Shown piece by piece: positions 46,106 to 55,974 of a DNA stretch of 64,000 nucleotides (position 1 is its first letter; each line of letters starts with the position of its first letter). Made by a program: the position numbers and the translations under genes. Origin of the DNA: Exiguobacterium antarcticum DSM 14480 (GTDB taxonomy: Bacteria > Bacillota > Bacilli > Exiguobacteriales > Exiguobacteriaceae). Under the pieces are notes generated by a model, which was given only the letters and a program-made list of their open reading frames with translations, was not told the DNA's origin and made no database searches. The stretch is taken from the NCBI RefSeq assembly GCF_000685865.1, contig NZ_JMKS01000005.1, positions 372,001 to 436,000 on the forward strand, in the 5' to 3' direction.

Positions 46106-46735
46106 ATGAAGTTAAATGAACGGCAGAAAAAAATACTCCAAATCGTCAAAGAAAATGGTCCGATCACAGGAGAGCAGATTGCGTCTGAACTCTCCTTGAC
46201 CCGGGCGACCTTACGTCCGGATTTATCGATTTTGACGATGACAGGGATGCTAGAGGCACGTCCGCGCGTCGGCTATATGTATGTCGGTAAAAAAAATGCG
46301 TCGATGTTACACGAAAAACTGGATACGTTGACGGTAGGCGAATTCATGTCTTCTGCGAAAGTCATTCATGAAGGGATGACGGTGTATGATGCGATTGTTC
46401 ACTTGTTTCTCGAAGACGTCGGCTCGTTGTTCGTCGTCGGAAAAGATCATGCCCTAGTAGGCGTCTTGTCCCGAAAGGACTTTTTACGTGCTGCGATCGG
46501 GAATCAGGAGCTTGACTCGTTACCGGTCAACATCATCATGACCCGGATGCCGAACTTGACCGTTTGTGAAAAATCAGAGACGTTGATCGGTGCCGGAATG
46601 AAATTGATCGAAAAACAGATTGATTCGATGCCGGTCGTCGAACAAGTGGACGGGATCTTAAAAGTTGTCGGACGCATGACGAAAACGAATATGACAAAAG
46701 TATTAGTCGCATTAGCACGAGATGAAGAACTTTAA
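46106..46735 (+). CDS. ccpN: Transcriptional repressor CcpN (HTH plus two CBS domains)
   Basis: CcpN represses gluconeogenic genes (gapB, pckA) in B. subtilis on glycolytic carbon. The 209-residue protein has an N-terminal winged helix (LNERQKKILQIVKENGPITGEQIASELSLT then ATLRPDLSILTMTGML) and two CBS domains from about residue 75 (TVGEFMSSAKVIHEGMTVYD; VNIIMTRMPNLTVCEKSETL). AAAGGACGGATGAG precedes the ATG. It lies directly before yqfL, as in B. subtilis, where the pair controls the glycolysis/gluconeogenesis balance. Confidence 0.94.
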   Translation: MKLNERQKKILQIVKENGPITGEQIASELSLTRATLRPDLSILTMTGMLEARPRVGYMYVGKKNASMLHEKLDTLTVGEFMSSAKVIHEGMTVYDAIVHLFLEDVGSLFVVGKDHALVGVLSRKDFLRAAIGNQELDSLPVNIIMTRMPNLTVCEKSETLIGAGMKLIEKQIDSMPVVEQVDGILKVVGRMTKTNMTKVLVALARDEEL

Positions 46736-46749
46736 GAGGAGGTTCGCAG

Positions 46750-47559
46750 ATGAGACAACGCATTTATGTAGTCAGTGACTCGGTTGGTGAGACGTGTGAA
46801 CTCGTGGTGCGGGCAGCCGCGATTCAGTTTCCGGAACAGGCGATCGAAACCGTCCGGATTCCCTTCGTCGATGACGATCAAGTCATTTATGATCTTGTGT
46901 TACATGCGAAAGAAGAGCAGGCGACGATCGTTTATACGATCGTTCAAGCGACGCACCGGCGTCTGCTTGCGGAGACGGCGCATGCTCATGACGTCAAAGC
47001 AATCGATTTGTTAGGTCCTTTGCTCGATACGATGGAAGAACGCCTCGGCATGCAGCCGAAGGAAGAGCCGGGTTTGATTTACCGGCTAGATGAAGAATAT
47101 TTCCGGAAAATCGAAGCGGTCGAATTCGCCGTGAAATACGATGATGGACGCGACCCGCGGGGAATCAAACGAGCGGACATCGTGTTGATCGGTGTGTCGC
47201 GCACATCGAAAACACCACTTTCTCAGTATTTAGCATTAAAACGATATAAGGTTGCTAATGTGCCGCTCGTCCCGGAATCGATTCCGCCAGAGGAACTGTT
47301 TGATATTCCAAAAGAAAAATGTTTTGGATTATTGATTTCTCCTGAAAAGCTGATTGATATTCGGATGGAACGGTTACGCTCACTTGGCTTGAAGCCGGAA
47401 GCCGCTTACGCGCAAATCGACCGGATTAATCGAGAACTCGACTATGCTAAAAAATTGTACGACCGGATTGGGTGTCAGGTCATCGACGTGACGAATAAAG
47501 CAGTCGAGGAAACAGCCAATTTAATCTTGACCGGGATTTCCGGCAAATCACATGACTAG
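46750..47559 (+). CDS. yqfL: Pyruvate, phosphate dikinase regulatory protein family (YqfL)
   Basis: A 269-residue DUF299 protein, a bifunctional kinase/phosphorylase that switches PPDK or PEP synthase by ADP/Pi-dependent phosphorylation. The N-terminus IYVVSDSVGETCELVVRAA and the P-loop-like GVSRTSKTPLSQYLALKRY followed by KVANVPLVPE are diagnostic. AGAGGAGG lies just upstream of the ATG, 14 bp after ccpN. No ppdK or ppsA gene is in the window, so in this organism it may, as suggested for B. subtilis, mainly modulate CcpN. Confidence 0.92.
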   Translation: MRQRIYVVSDSVGETCELVVRAAAIQFPEQAIETVRIPFVDDDQVIYDLVLHAKEEQATIVYTIVQATHRRLLAETAHAHDVKAIDLLGPLLDTMEERLGMQPKEEPGLIYRLDEEYFRKIEAVEFAVKYDDGRDPRGIKRADIVLIGVSRTSKTPLSQYLALKRYKVANVPLVPESIPPEELFDIPKEKCFGLLISPEKLIDIRMERLRSLGLKPEAAYAQIDRINRELDYAKKLYDRIGCQVIDVTNKAVEETANLILTGISGKSHD

Positions 47560-47621
47560 TAAAGTGATGATTCACGTAGTATACTAATCTAGCTGCTTAA
47601 ATGAGATGATGTAACTTTTCT

Positions 47622-47655
47622 AATGAAACGGAACGAGTATTCGTTCCGTTTCATT
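47622..47655. other. Perfect 15-bp hairpin before dnaG
   Basis: Arms 47622-47636 and 47641-47655 are exact complements with loop GTAT. No T tract follows on the plus strand (GCGGGTATATG), so it is not a canonical terminator. It lies about 40 bp before the dnaG start in the leader of the dnaG-sigA unit. Confidence 0.6.
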
Positions 47656-47697
47656 GCGGGTATATGTATATAAACGTTCGAAAGGAGAGGTGACCGA

Positions 47698-49491
47698 TTG
47701 AAACGGCTTCCTGACGAATTGGTTGACCAAGTCCGACAAGCAACGGATATCGTTGAATTGATATCAGAACGTGTAGAATTAAAAAAACAAGGGAATCGTT
47801 ATTCAGGGTTATGTCCATTTCATTCTGAAAAGTCCCCTTCTTTTTCTGTTTCTCCGGATAAAGGCATGTATTATTGTTTTGGTTGCGGAGCAGGGGGCAA
47901 TGCGATTACGTTCGTCATGGAAACGGAAGGGATGAGTTTCCCAGAAGCCGTCACGAAGCTCGCAGATCGAACGGATATCAAATTACCAGAGTTTGAACGA
48001 TCTGATCAAACGGAATCGACACCAGATCAAGAAAAGAAATACCGGATGCGGGAAGCTCACCGAATCGTAGCGGATTTGTATCATGAAGTCATGTTACAGA
48101 CGGCTGCCGGTGATGTCGGGCGAGAATACCTGGAAAAACGGGGGATTCAAGAACCTGCCATGCGGGAATTCAAGTTAGGGTATGCACCTGATCAAGAACG
48201 ATTCACAGTCGACTCGTTGGCAAGAAGAAATTTTGATCTGGATGAAATGGTAGAAGCTGGGCTGATTTCTGTAGGTAGAGATGGCGATTATCGCGATCGG
48301 TTCAATGGTAGGGTGGTATTTCCAATTTCAGATCGTGATGGCACGATTGTTGGATTCAGTGGACGCTCCATTGACGGAAGAGACCCGAAGTATGTCAACA
48401 CAGCGGAAACCCCACTCTTTAATAAAAGTGAATTGTTATTTGGTTTTGCACAAGCACGTGGTGCGATGCGTAAAAGTAAGCAAGTAGTGCTAGTGGAAGG
48501 GAATTTAGATGTTGTACGTGTCGCTCAAGCGGGTATACCCTATACGGTAGCCTCTTTAGGGACGGCCTTGACACCGATCCATGCTCAAAATCTGGGGCGA
48601 ATCGTCGATGAAGTCATTGTTTGTTATGACGGAGACAAAGCCGGGCGTGCCGCAACCTTAAAAGCGTTACGCCTGCTAGAAGACATTGCGGTCGATTGTT
48701 CTGTCATTCGTCTTCCGGATGAGGAAGATCCCGATTCTTTTATTGGGACACAGTCGGAAGAGTCCTTTCTTCGTTTAATCGAACAGGAGCGGATTTCAAG
48801 CCTTGAATTTAAATCTTTTTATTTTCGGCAAGGAAAAAACCTCCGATTAGAAGGAGAACGGGTCCGTTATATTGAAACTATGCTTGAGGAGATTGGTCGG
48901 ACGGCCAATCCATTGTTACGCGACATCTATTTAGGGAAACTAGCGGAAGAGTTCCACTTGTCGAAAGAATCATTGCTGTCACAAGTTAAACCGTTGCAGA
49001 CGCAACACATTAAACCAAAACAAGAACGACGGCAAGAGACACAAGTAGTTACCTCTTCCCCTCAAGACCGCACCTTCTCGAACTGGAAACGAGCAGAACG
49101 ATTTTTGCTTGCGTATATGATTCGTTCAGAGGAAGTTGGCCTTGAGGTACGTGATCAGCTTGGTGTGGCATTTAACGATCCGGCCCATCAATTGATCGCA
49201 GGAAAACTATATGAATTTTACGGAGCAAATACCCCAGCGGATCCCGACCGGTTTCTGACGATGCTTCACGATGCTTCGCTTCAGCGAATCGTAGCCGATC
49301 TAGAGTTTATGTTAATGCCGGAATATGATCCGGATTTACTGAGTCATTATATTCGTGCCGTTCAAAACGAACGACAACGACGGATGCTGGACGAGGAAAA
49401 GTCGCAGTTAAGTCAACAAACAGATATCCGTGCTCAAGCGGAACTAATGCAGGCGATCATCGAACGGAAACGGCGTTTGAAAGATCGGTGA
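47698..49491 (+). CDS. dnaG: DNA primase
   Basis: The 597-residue replicative primase synthesises RNA primers. In order: CHC2 zinc domain ([24 protein letters not shown]), catalytic core with HxxLxxRGI-like region YLEKRGI and GFSGRSI, TOPRIM motifs [17 protein letters not shown] and [10 protein letters not shown], and a C-terminal helicase-binding domain from about residue 450. The TTG start at 47698 follows AAAGGAGAGGTGA by 6 bases, a strong site that decides the start. sigA follows after 34 bp, forming the macromolecular-synthesis pair without rpsU, which lies elsewhere. Confidence 0.96.
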   Translation: MKRLPDELVDQVRQATDIVELISERVELKKQGNRYSGLCPFHSEKSPSFSVSPDKGMYYCFGCGAGGNAITFVMETEGMSFPEAVTKLADRTDIKLPEFERSDQTESTPDQEKKYRMREAHRIVADLYHEVMLQTAAGDVGREYLEKRGIQEPAMREFKLGYAPDQERFTVDSLARRNFDLDEMVEAGLISVGRDGDYRDRFNGRVVFPISDRDGTIVGFSGRSIDGRDPKYVNTAETPLFNKSELLFGFAQARGAMRKSKQVVLVEGNLDVVRVAQAGIPYTVASLGTALTPIHAQNLGRIVDEVIVCYDGDKAGRAATLKALRLLEDIAVDCSVIRLPDEEDPDSFIGTQSEESFLRLIEQERISSLEFKSFYFRQGKNLRLEGERVRYIETMLEEIGRTANPLLRDIYLGKLAEEFHLSKESLLSQVKPLQTQHIKPKQERRQETQVVTSSPQDRTFSNWKRAERFLLAYMIRSEEVGLEVRDQLGVAFNDPAHQLIAGKLYEFYGANTPADPDRFLTMLHDASLQRIVADLEFMLMPEYDPDLLSHYIRAVQNERQRRMLDEEKSQLSQQTDIRAQAELMQAIIERKRRLKDR

Positions 49492-49525
49492 CCTGTTGCA
49501 TGATGTGGAAGGAGTGTATGGTTCG

Positions 49526-50611
49526 ATGGCAGAAAAAGCAAGATCAGAAGCAGAAATACTCCGTCTCGCGAAGGATGAACTAATCGCGCTCGGACACAAG
49601 AATGGTGAACTATCGCATCAAAAAATCGAGGATAAACTCAGTTCGTTTGAATCGATGGATGCACAACAATTCGAAGAGTTCCTTCAATTGCTCGAAACCG
49701 AAGGCATCAAGGTCAACAACGATGGAACAGGGGACGACAAGGAAGAAGCCGACTTAAACGATCTATCTGTTCCGCCAGGTGTCAAAATCAATGATCCGGT
49801 CCGGATGTACCTGAAAGAAATCGGTCGAGTGGATCTTTTGAATGCAGAAGATGAGGTCGAACTCGCAAAACGGATCGAACAAAATGATGAAGAAGCCAAA
49901 AAGCGTCTAGCTGAGGCCAACCTGCGTCTTGTTGTATCGATCGCAAAACGTTATGTCGGTCGCGGCATGTTGTTCCTTGATTTGATTCAAGAAGGAAACA
50001 TGGGATTGATCAAAGCGGTTGAAAAGTTTGATTATACTAAAGGATATAAATTCTCGACGTATGCCACGTGGTGGATTCGTCAGGCCATCACACGTGCGAT
50101 CGCTGACCAAGCACGGACGATCCGGATCCCGGTTCATATGGTTGAAACCATCAATAAATTGATTCGTGTCCAACGTCAGTTGCTCCAAGATCTTGGACGT
50201 GAACCGACACCGGAAGAAATCTCAAAAGAGATGGAAATTACGCCGGAGAAAGTTCGGGAAATTCTCAAGATTGCTCAAGAGCCGGTTTCGCTCGAAACGC
50301 CAATCGGGGAAGAAGACGACTCACATCTCGGAGACTTCATCGAAGACCAAGATGCGACAGCACCTCAGGACGCAGCAGCGTATGAGTTGTTAAAAGAACA
50401 GTTGGAAGATGTACTCGATACATTAACGGATCGGGAAGAAAATGTCTTACGTCTGCGCTTTGGTCTGGATGACGGTCGGACACGTACACTTGAAGAAGTT
50501 GGGAAAGTGTTTGGTGTCACCCGTGAACGAATTCGTCAAATCGAGGCAAAAGCATTACGTAAATTGCGTCATCCAAGTCGTTCGAAACGTCTCAAGGATT
50601 TCCTCGATTAA
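49526..50611 (+). CDS. sigA: RNA polymerase primary sigma factor SigA
   Basis: The 361-residue housekeeping sigma factor. Region 1.2 is [16 protein letters not shown], region 2 includes [20 protein letters not shown] and the -10-recognition helix [20 protein letters not shown], region 3 is [14 protein letters not shown], and region 4.2 is [20 protein letters not shown]. The N-terminal part is a short acidic region 1.1. The ATG at 49526 lies 11 bases after AAGGAG; a TTG at 49496 is in frame but lacks a good site. It is cotranscribed with dnaG and followed by a terminator. Confidence 0.96.
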   Translation: MAEKARSEAEILRLAKDELIALGHKNGELSHQKIEDKLSSFESMDAQQFEEFLQLLETEGIKVNNDGTGDDKEEADLNDLSVPPGVKINDPVRMYLKEIGRVDLLNAEDEVELAKRIEQNDEEAKKRLAEANLRLVVSIAKRYVGRGMLFLDLIQEGNMGLIKAVEKFDYTKGYKFSTYATWWIRQAITRAIADQARTIRIPVHMVETINKLIRVQRQLLQDLGREPTPEEISKEMEITPEKVREILKIAQEPVSLETPIGEEDDSHLGDFIEDQDATAPQDAAAYELLKEQLEDVLDTLTDREENVLRLRFGLDDGRTRTLEEVGKVFGVTRERIRQIEAKALRKLRHPSRSKRLKDFLD

Positions 50612-50644
50612 TTTTAAAGTGTGAAGAAAATATGAAATTTTAGT

Positions 50645-50692
50645 GAGAAGGGAGAAAAAGTTTTGTTTTTTTCTTCCTTCTCTGTTTTTTTT
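50645..50692 (+). terminator. Terminator of dnaG-sigA
   Basis: Purine-rich arm 50645-50659 pairs with pyrimidine-rich arm 50667-50682 with one mismatch, followed by eight T residues (50685-50692). Confidence 0.7.
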
Positions 50693-50765
50693 ACAGTAGA
50701 ATAGTAACGGGGAATACCATTCAGTCACCAACTTGGTTGGGTATAGAATATGGGGGGGAATCCAA

Positions 50766-51107
50766 ATGCGTAATCCGTTAGTACCGTTCGCAGCGATTGC
50801 GATCATCGCCATCATCGCCATGATTTCATTGTCATACTTTGGGGTCGATCAGGTAAAACAAGCTGAAAAAGGTCCATCAACAGCTGAAATGAAGCCGGAA
50901 GATCTGTTTGCATCAAAAGGATGTACAGGATGCCACGGTGGAAATCTTGAAGGTGGAGCAGGTCCGAACTTAACTAAGATCGGCGCGAAGCTGAAAGAAG
51001 AAGAAATTAAAGAAATCGCAATCAACGGTAAAGGGCAAATGCCTGGTGGTCTTGCGAATGATGAAGAAGCCACTGTTTTAGCGAAATGGCTTGCTGAAAA
51101 GAAATAA
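50766..51107 (+). CDS. cccA: Membrane-anchored cytochrome c-550
   Basis: A 113-residue electron carrier with one N-terminal membrane anchor (about residues 5-27) and an extracytoplasmic class I cytochrome c domain. The haem site CTGCH and the axial Met in GQMPGGL are present. The start at 50766 follows GGGGGGAAT and gives the hydrophobic anchor directly. Its place after sigA matches B. subtilis. It would pass electrons from the bc complex to a cytochrome oxidase. Confidence 0.93.
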   Translation: MRNPLVPFAAIAIIAIIAMISLSYFGVDQVKQAEKGPSTAEMKPEDLFASKGCTGCHGGNLEGGAGPNLTKIGAKLKEEEIKEIAINGKGQMPGGLANDEEATVLAKWLAEKK

Positions 51108-51114
51108 GTCGATC

Positions 51115-51148
51115 AACATCTGTCTCTTCTCCGAGATAGATGTTTTTT
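51115..51148 (+). terminator. Terminator of cccA
   Basis: Arms AACATCTGTCTC (51115-51126) and GAGATAGATGTT (51133-51144) with one G-U-type mismatch, then T residues to 51148. Confidence 0.75.
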
Positions 51149-51235
51149 GTTGTCCTGCTACATCAGGTGACTATTTCTTTTTTTCATCAATTCGGCTATT
51201 TTTAAAAGAGATTGAACAGAGGAAGGATGAAAGAA

Positions 51236-51952
51236 ATGCAAACGAACGTCATACTCGACCAACGCTTACAAAAAGTAGTGTCCTATATTCCACAAGGGGC
51301 GGTCTTAGCAGACATCGGTTCGGATCATGCCTTTGTACCATGCTACTGCATCCAACAAAACCTAGTCGAACGGGCAATCGCGGGTGAGGTCAATCTTGGA
51401 CCGATGGAAGCAGCGCAAGCACAAGTGGCGCTTGTCCAGCTAGAAGAAAAAATCGAGGTCCGACTTGGAAGTGGTCTCACAGTTTTAAGACCAGGCGAAG
51501 CGACGGCCATTACGATTGCTGGAATGGGCGGGACATTGATTGCGACGATTCTTGAAGAAGGAAAAACACATCTATCAGGAGAGGAACGTCTGATTCTCCA
51601 ACCGAATGTTGATGCCGTTGATGTCAGAAAGTGGCTTTTAGCGAATGGATATGCCTTGTTATCCGAAGCGATCGTCAAAGAAAATGAAAAGATCTACGAA
51701 ATTCTTGTCGCCCAAAAAGGCGAAGAGTCCTTATACGCCGATAATCTTGAACGACGGGAATGGGAACTGTTTTTTGGTCCTCAACTCACACGGGAAAAGG
51801 CGCCTGCTTTTGTGGAGAAATGGCAAACGGAAAAACAAAAACGGCAGTATATTCTAGAACAGATGCGTCGTGGAAATGATTCCGAAGTATTGCAGGGAAA
51901 AATCGAGACGATCGAGCGGCTGATTCAAAAAATGGACGAGGTGACGGGGTAA
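51236..51952 (+). CDS. trmK: tRNA (adenine(22)-N1)-methyltransferase TrmK
   Basis: TrmK methylates N1 of A22 in tRNA. The 238-residue protein has LDQRLQKVVSYIPQGAVLAD, motif I IGSDHAFVPCYCIQ, AGEVNLGPMEAAQ and the catalytic-region ITIAGMGGTLIATIL. A C-terminal coiled coil carries Lys/Gln-rich helices. The ATG at 51236 lies 9 bases after AGAGGAAGG; the in-frame ATG at 51227 is directly on that site and the TTG at 51212 precedes it. It overlaps the yqfO gene by one base, as is usual in Bacillales. Confidence 0.93.
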   Translation: MQTNVILDQRLQKVVSYIPQGAVLADIGSDHAFVPCYCIQQNLVERAIAGEVNLGPMEAAQAQVALVQLEEKIEVRLGSGLTVLRPGEATAITIAGMGGTLIATILEEGKTHLSGEERLILQPNVDAVDVRKWLLANGYALLSEAIVKENEKIYEILVAQKGEESLYADNLERREWELFFGPQLTREKAPAFVEKWQTEKQKRQYILEQMRRGNDSEVLQGKIETIERLIQKMDEVTG

Positions 51953-53067
51953 TGGCGAACGGACAACAGATTATCGAACAATTCGAATCGTTTGCACCGA
52001 AGAAATTCGCTTTTGAAGGAGATCCAATCGGATTACAAATCGGAACACTGAACAAAGAAGTCAAACGTGTGCTCGTGACACTCGATGTCTTAGAGTCTGT
52101 GGTCGATGAAGCGATTGAAAAAAACATCGACTTGATCATCGCGCATCATCCACCGATTTTCAGCAAATTAGCGAAAGTCACGGATCAATCAGCGGCGGGA
52201 CGAATCGTCATGAAATGTATCCGCCATGATATTGCTGTCTATGCAGCGCATACGAACCTGGATGTTGCGGAAGGAGGTGTCAACGATCTGATGGCAACTG
52301 CCTTAGGGTTGACCGATACAAGCGTATTGGCACCTTCTTTCGAGAATACCGTCTATAAACTCGTTGTCTTCGTTCCGGAATCAGCAGCTGAACAGGTCGC
52401 TGAAGCTCTTGGAAGAGCAGGAGCAGGGCATATCGGCGCATATAGCGACTGTCAGTTCCACAGCACGGGCATCGGTCAGTTTAAACCAACAGCGGATGCC
52501 AATCCGTATAGAGGTAAGCCGGGGCAGGTGGAACGGGTGACAGAAGTCCGAATCGAAACGATCGTAACGGAATTGAATCAGAAACAAGTCATCCGTGCGA
52601 TGAAAAAAGCCCATCCGTATGAAGAGGTGGCGTATGATCTGCTCCGTCAAGAGATAGCAGCACCCTCACTCGGTCTGGGACGGATCGGATATCTAGAAGA
52701 AGCGATTCCACTGAAAGCATTTGCCGAACACGTACGGACAGCCTTCGCTGTTGAGAACTTACGTTTTGTTGGAGATGAAAACCGAATGGTCCGTAAGATT
52801 GCCGTATTAGGGGGGGATGGGAATAAGTATGTGTCAACGGCTGCTTTTGCGGGGGCCGATGTGTTAGTGACAGGTGATTTGTATTTCCATGTCGCTCACG
52901 ATGCGATGGCACTTGGCCTTGCTGTCGTCGATCCGGGACATCACGTCGAATCGGTCATGAAACAAGGAGTGGTTGATCTCTTGACGGAACGGTTCGACAA
53001 ACAGAACATCAAAGGTGTCGAACTGTTTGTGTCCGTGACCAATACGAATCCATTTCAATTCCTATGA
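51952..53067 (+). CDS. yqfO: Nif3-like dinuclear metal-centre protein (YqfO)
   Basis: A 371-residue Nif3/GTP-cyclohydrolase-I-type-2-like protein. Metal ligands are in HHPPIF, AAHTNLDVAEGGVND and the C-terminal GHHVES-like DPGHHVES. A middle insert of about 110 residues (YKLVVFVPESAAEQVAEALG to MKKAHPYEEVAYDL) is the PII-like or CutA-like domain that distinguishes Gram-positive YqfO from shorter Nif3. Its function is not established. The start codon overlaps the trmK stop. Confidence 0.92.
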   Translation: MANGQQIIEQFESFAPKKFAFEGDPIGLQIGTLNKEVKRVLVTLDVLESVVDEAIEKNIDLIIAHHPPIFSKLAKVTDQSAAGRIVMKCIRHDIAVYAAHTNLDVAEGGVNDLMATALGLTDTSVLAPSFENTVYKLVVFVPESAAEQVAEALGRAGAGHIGAYSDCQFHSTGIGQFKPTADANPYRGKPGQVERVTEVRIETIVTELNQKQVIRAMKKAHPYEEVAYDLLRQEIAAPSLGLGRIGYLEEAIPLKAFAEHVRTAFAVENLRFVGDENRMVRKIAVLGGDGNKYVSTAAFAGADVLVTGDLYFHVAHDAMALGLAVVDPGHHVESVMKQGVVDLLTERFDKQNIKGVELFVSVTNTNPFQFL

Positions 53068-53111
53068 AAAAACGATTCCCACCGCCTGAGACGGTTTGGG
53101 AATCGTTTTTG
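53068..53111. terminator. Terminator between yqfO and ispH
   Basis: Perfect 14-bp arms (53068-53081 and 53097-53110) serve the two convergent genes. Confidence 0.85.
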
Positions 53112-53118
53112 TTTGAGA

Positions 53119-54066
53119 TTAAAGAATTTTGACTTTCGGTAAGATCCGGCGCAGCTCAAGGAACGGTGTTTTGTCATGTGTGCTGATATCAGCAGGGTCA
53201 TACTGCTGTAAGAAGTCGATGACTTTTTTTGTGATCGGCGTAGGTGTTGAAGCACCTGACGTCACACCAACTTGATGTACACCTTCGAGCCACGATAGAT
53301 CAAGTTCTGTTAAATCGCCAATCCGGTGAGCCGGAGTCTCGGCGATGTCAAACGACACTTGAGCCAAACGATTGGAGTTATTCGAACGTGGATCTCCGAC
53401 GACGATGACTAAATCACATTCACCGGCCTGCTCAGCGACAGCTTCTTGACGTACTTGCGTCGCATTACAAATTTCATTATGGACTTCGACATGTGGATAT
53501 TTTTCGCGAACATGTCCCATCAACGCTTGGACGTCCCATTGACTCATCGTCGTCTGATTCGTGACAATGATTTTTTTCGTCGCCAGATGAGCTGGTAAGG
53601 CTTCGATATCCTCCACTTTTTCGATGAGGTGAACGTGTTCTGGTGCTACACCAACTGCGCCTTCAGGTTCCGGGTGACCATGTTTGCCGACATAGATGAC
53701 TTCGTAATCGTCTGCAACGACGGTCCGGATCAAATCATGGGTCCGGGTGACATCAGGACAGGTCGCATCGACGACTGTCAATTTCTTTTCGGCAGCCCGT
53801 GTATAGACCGCTGGTGAAATGCCGTGCGCCGTAAAGATGACCGTACCTTCTTGAATCGTTTCGAGCGCTTCTAGGCGATCGGGACCATCTACGGTCAAGA
53901 CACCCATTCGTTCGAATTCACGAGTGACATGGGCATTGTGGACGATCATACCCAAAATATGAATAGGTCGCGGCAAATTTTCATTCATTGCGGCTTGTTG
54001 GGCAAGTTTCATTGCATCAACAACACCATAACAGTAACCACGAGGACTGATTTTTTTTACAAGCAT
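53119..54066 (-). CDS. ispH: 4-hydroxy-3-methylbut-2-enyl diphosphate reductase
   Basis: IspH is the last enzyme of the MEP pathway, giving IPP and DMAPP with a [4Fe-4S] cluster. The 315-residue protein shows the three cluster cysteines in [14 protein letters not shown] and NEICNATQ. It also has [26 protein letters not shown], the catalytic-region [11 protein letters not shown] and [12 protein letters not shown]. Its products supply the undecaprenyl carrier for wall polymers. It is transcribed opposite to its flanking genes and lies upstream of, and divergent from, the histidine kinase gene. Confidence 0.96.
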   Translation of the reverse strand: MLVKKISPRGYCYGVVDAMKLAQQAAMNENLPRPIHILGMIVHNAHVTREFERMGVLTVDGPDRLEALETIQEGTVIFTAHGISPAVYTRAAEKKLTVVDATCPDVTRTHDLIRTVVADDYEVIYVGKHGHPEPEGAVGVAPEHVHLIEKVEDIEALPAHLATKKIIVTNQTTMSQWDVQALMGHVREKYPHVEVHNEICNATQVRQEAVAEQAGECDLVIVVGDPRSNNSNRLAQVSFDIAETPAHRIGDLTELDLSWLEGVHQVGVTSGASTPTPITKKVIDFLQQYDPADISTHDKTPFLELRRILPKVKIL

Positions 54067-54210
54067 AGTCTAGATTCTCCTTTAGTATAGAAAGAGTGAT
54101 TATGTAGAGTGTACCATTGATTCAAGTTGAATGAAAATAGAGGAGTCTGCGTCGGGCGGATAACATGATATACTATTTGAGTTGTAATGAATGGAGGAGG
54201 GGGTGGAAAG

Positions 54211-55974
54211 ATGGAGACGAAAAAGATGATGCGGTCCTATTTTTTCCAGATCACGGCTGTATTATTCATTCTTATTTGTCTTGTCATCTCAGCACTTGCC
54301 TTCACGGCGGATCGTGTGACGATTTCACGAGTGGAACAGCAGACAGAAAAGCAGAGTGAAAAAAGTGTTGAAGTCTCGAGCAATGCACTTCGGGATAGTA
54401 TTGGAAATTTACACGAAAAAACCATGGGTCTTCAATTGAATGTCACCAATATGAAGAGCCTCGAGCGGGCGATCCGTGACACGAACTTGCTTGATATCGA
54501 TACCGGCTTTAAGAGTTTCTTTTATTATGACCGGAAAACCGACAAGATTACATGGTTCTCAAGCGAAGATCGTCGCATTCCGGAAGCGTCCGTTCGACGA
54601 GATGATGCTTTTTTACAGGCTTTAACGAGTACGGATTTTCATATGAGTAAACGGTATAAGCTGGACAGTGACTATTTGTCTTATATGTATGTACCTGTCC
54701 GGAATGGGAACGAACGTGTCGGCGTGTTTGGCGGTGGACTCAGTCTGATGAATTCCGTCGTCTTTCGAAATTCACTTGAATCGTTTGATGATGACACGAT
54801 GGCGTACCTTTTTAATAGTCAAGGTGAACCACTTGCGACGTCAAGAAATCTGGTCACGGATCAAGAACGTGTCTTGAGCCAAAGTGTCGTTGACCGTGCC
54901 TTTCAGAGTACAAAACCATACGAAATCTTTAGTACGAATAAAGACATGTATTATTTCGCGCGTGATTTGAAGGTGACGGACTGGAAAATACTAGTTCGAA
55001 CGCCGCGGAGTGTATTTTACGAACCGGTCTATACGACACGCCAACAATATTTGGTCATTGCGGCACTCACATTAGTATTGAGTCTGATCGTCGGCTATTT
55101 GATGTCGCGGCAATTGACGGCACCGTTACTGGAATTGGTTCAAAAAATCGAAAAAAGCACGACACCTCAACCGATCACTCTTGAACGGTCTGGTTCAAAT
55201 GAAATCAAGACGTTGGTCTCTGCCTATAATGAATATGCACAACGGATGGAGCATGCGCGGCTCGAGCAGCTCAGTCAACAACAAGTCATCCTGCATCAAG
55301 AAAAGTTAGCATCACTCGGGCAGCTGGCAGCAGGGATTGCCCATGAAATCCGAAATCCGTTGACACCAGTCAAGATGGCACTTCAGCTCTTGTCGGAAGA
55401 AAAACAAAATAACCCGGATATGATGCAGATTGCCTTATCGGAACTGGATCGTGCCAATCAGTTGATCCAGACGATGCTTGATTTATCAAAAAATGATAGC
55501 ACGGCGTTAGAAATGATCCAGATTGATATGAAAAAGCTGATGGAAAAGCTGACATTCATTCTCGAATCAAAATCACATCCATATGAAGCGGATTGTAAAA
55601 TCTATACGCCGGCACACATGCCGTCACTGTATGCCTCTGAAAATGGATTGTTGCAGGTGTTATCGAATTGTATCGGAAATGCCCTCGACGCTGTCGAATC
55701 AAAAGGCATCGATGGCATCTGCCATGTCCACCTGCACGTTTATCCGGATCAGTTTGTGTTTATCATTCAGGATAATGGAGTCGGGATGGATGCGGAGCAG
55801 ATTAGTCTGATTGGGCAAGCATTTAACACGTCTAAAATCAATGGGAATGGTTTAGGGTTATTCATGTCGAGTCAAATCGTTCGCCAACACAATGGACGGA
55901 TCGAAGTGGATAGTAAAGTCGGAGTCGGAACGACCGTTCAGCTGTTTTTCCCAAGGCGGGGTGAGCAAGCATGA
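54211..55974 (+). CDS. Sensor histidine kinase with extracellular Cache-type domain
   Basis: A 587-residue transmembrane kinase. TM1 lies at about 8-30, an extracellular domain of about 240 residues has Cache-like features (FFYYDRKTDKITWFSSEDRR, YMYVPVRNGNERVGVFGGGL), TM2 at about 280-300 leads into HAMP. The dimerisation box ASLGQLAAGIAHEIRNPLTP carries the phospho-accepting His378, and the ATPase domain has NCIGNALDAVES, IIQDNGVGMDAEQ and GNGLGLFMSSQIVRQHNG. The ATG at 54211 follows GGAGGAGGGGGTGG. No response-regulator gene is adjacent; the overlapping gene encodes a binding-protein-like partner instead. It sits where B. subtilis has yqfQ. Confidence 0.92.
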   Translation: METKKMMRSYFFQITAVLFILICLVISALAFTADRVTISRVEQQTEKQSEKSVEVSSNALRDSIGNLHEKTMGLQLNVTNMKSLERAIRDTNLLDIDTGFKSFFYYDRKTDKITWFSSEDRRIPEASVRRDDAFLQALTSTDFHMSKRYKLDSDYLSYMYVPVRNGNERVGVFGGGLSLMNSVVFRNSLESFDDDTMAYLFNSQGEPLATSRNLVTDQERVLSQSVVDRAFQSTKPYEIFSTNKDMYYFARDLKVTDWKILVRTPRSVFYEPVYTTRQQYLVIAALTLVLSLIVGYLMSRQLTAPLLELVQKIEKSTTPQPITLERSGSNEIKTLVSAYNEYAQRMEHARLEQLSQQQVILHQEKLASLGQLAAGIAHEIRNPLTPVKMALQLLSEEKQNNPDMMQIALSELDRANQLIQTMLDLSKNDSTALEMIQIDMKKLMEKLTFILESKSHPYEADCKIYTPAHMPSLYASENGLLQVLSNCIGNALDAVESKGIDGICHVHLHVYPDQFVFIIQDNGVGMDAEQISLIGQAFNTSKINGNGLGLFMSSQIVRQHNGRIEVDSKVGVGTTVQLFFPRRGEQA

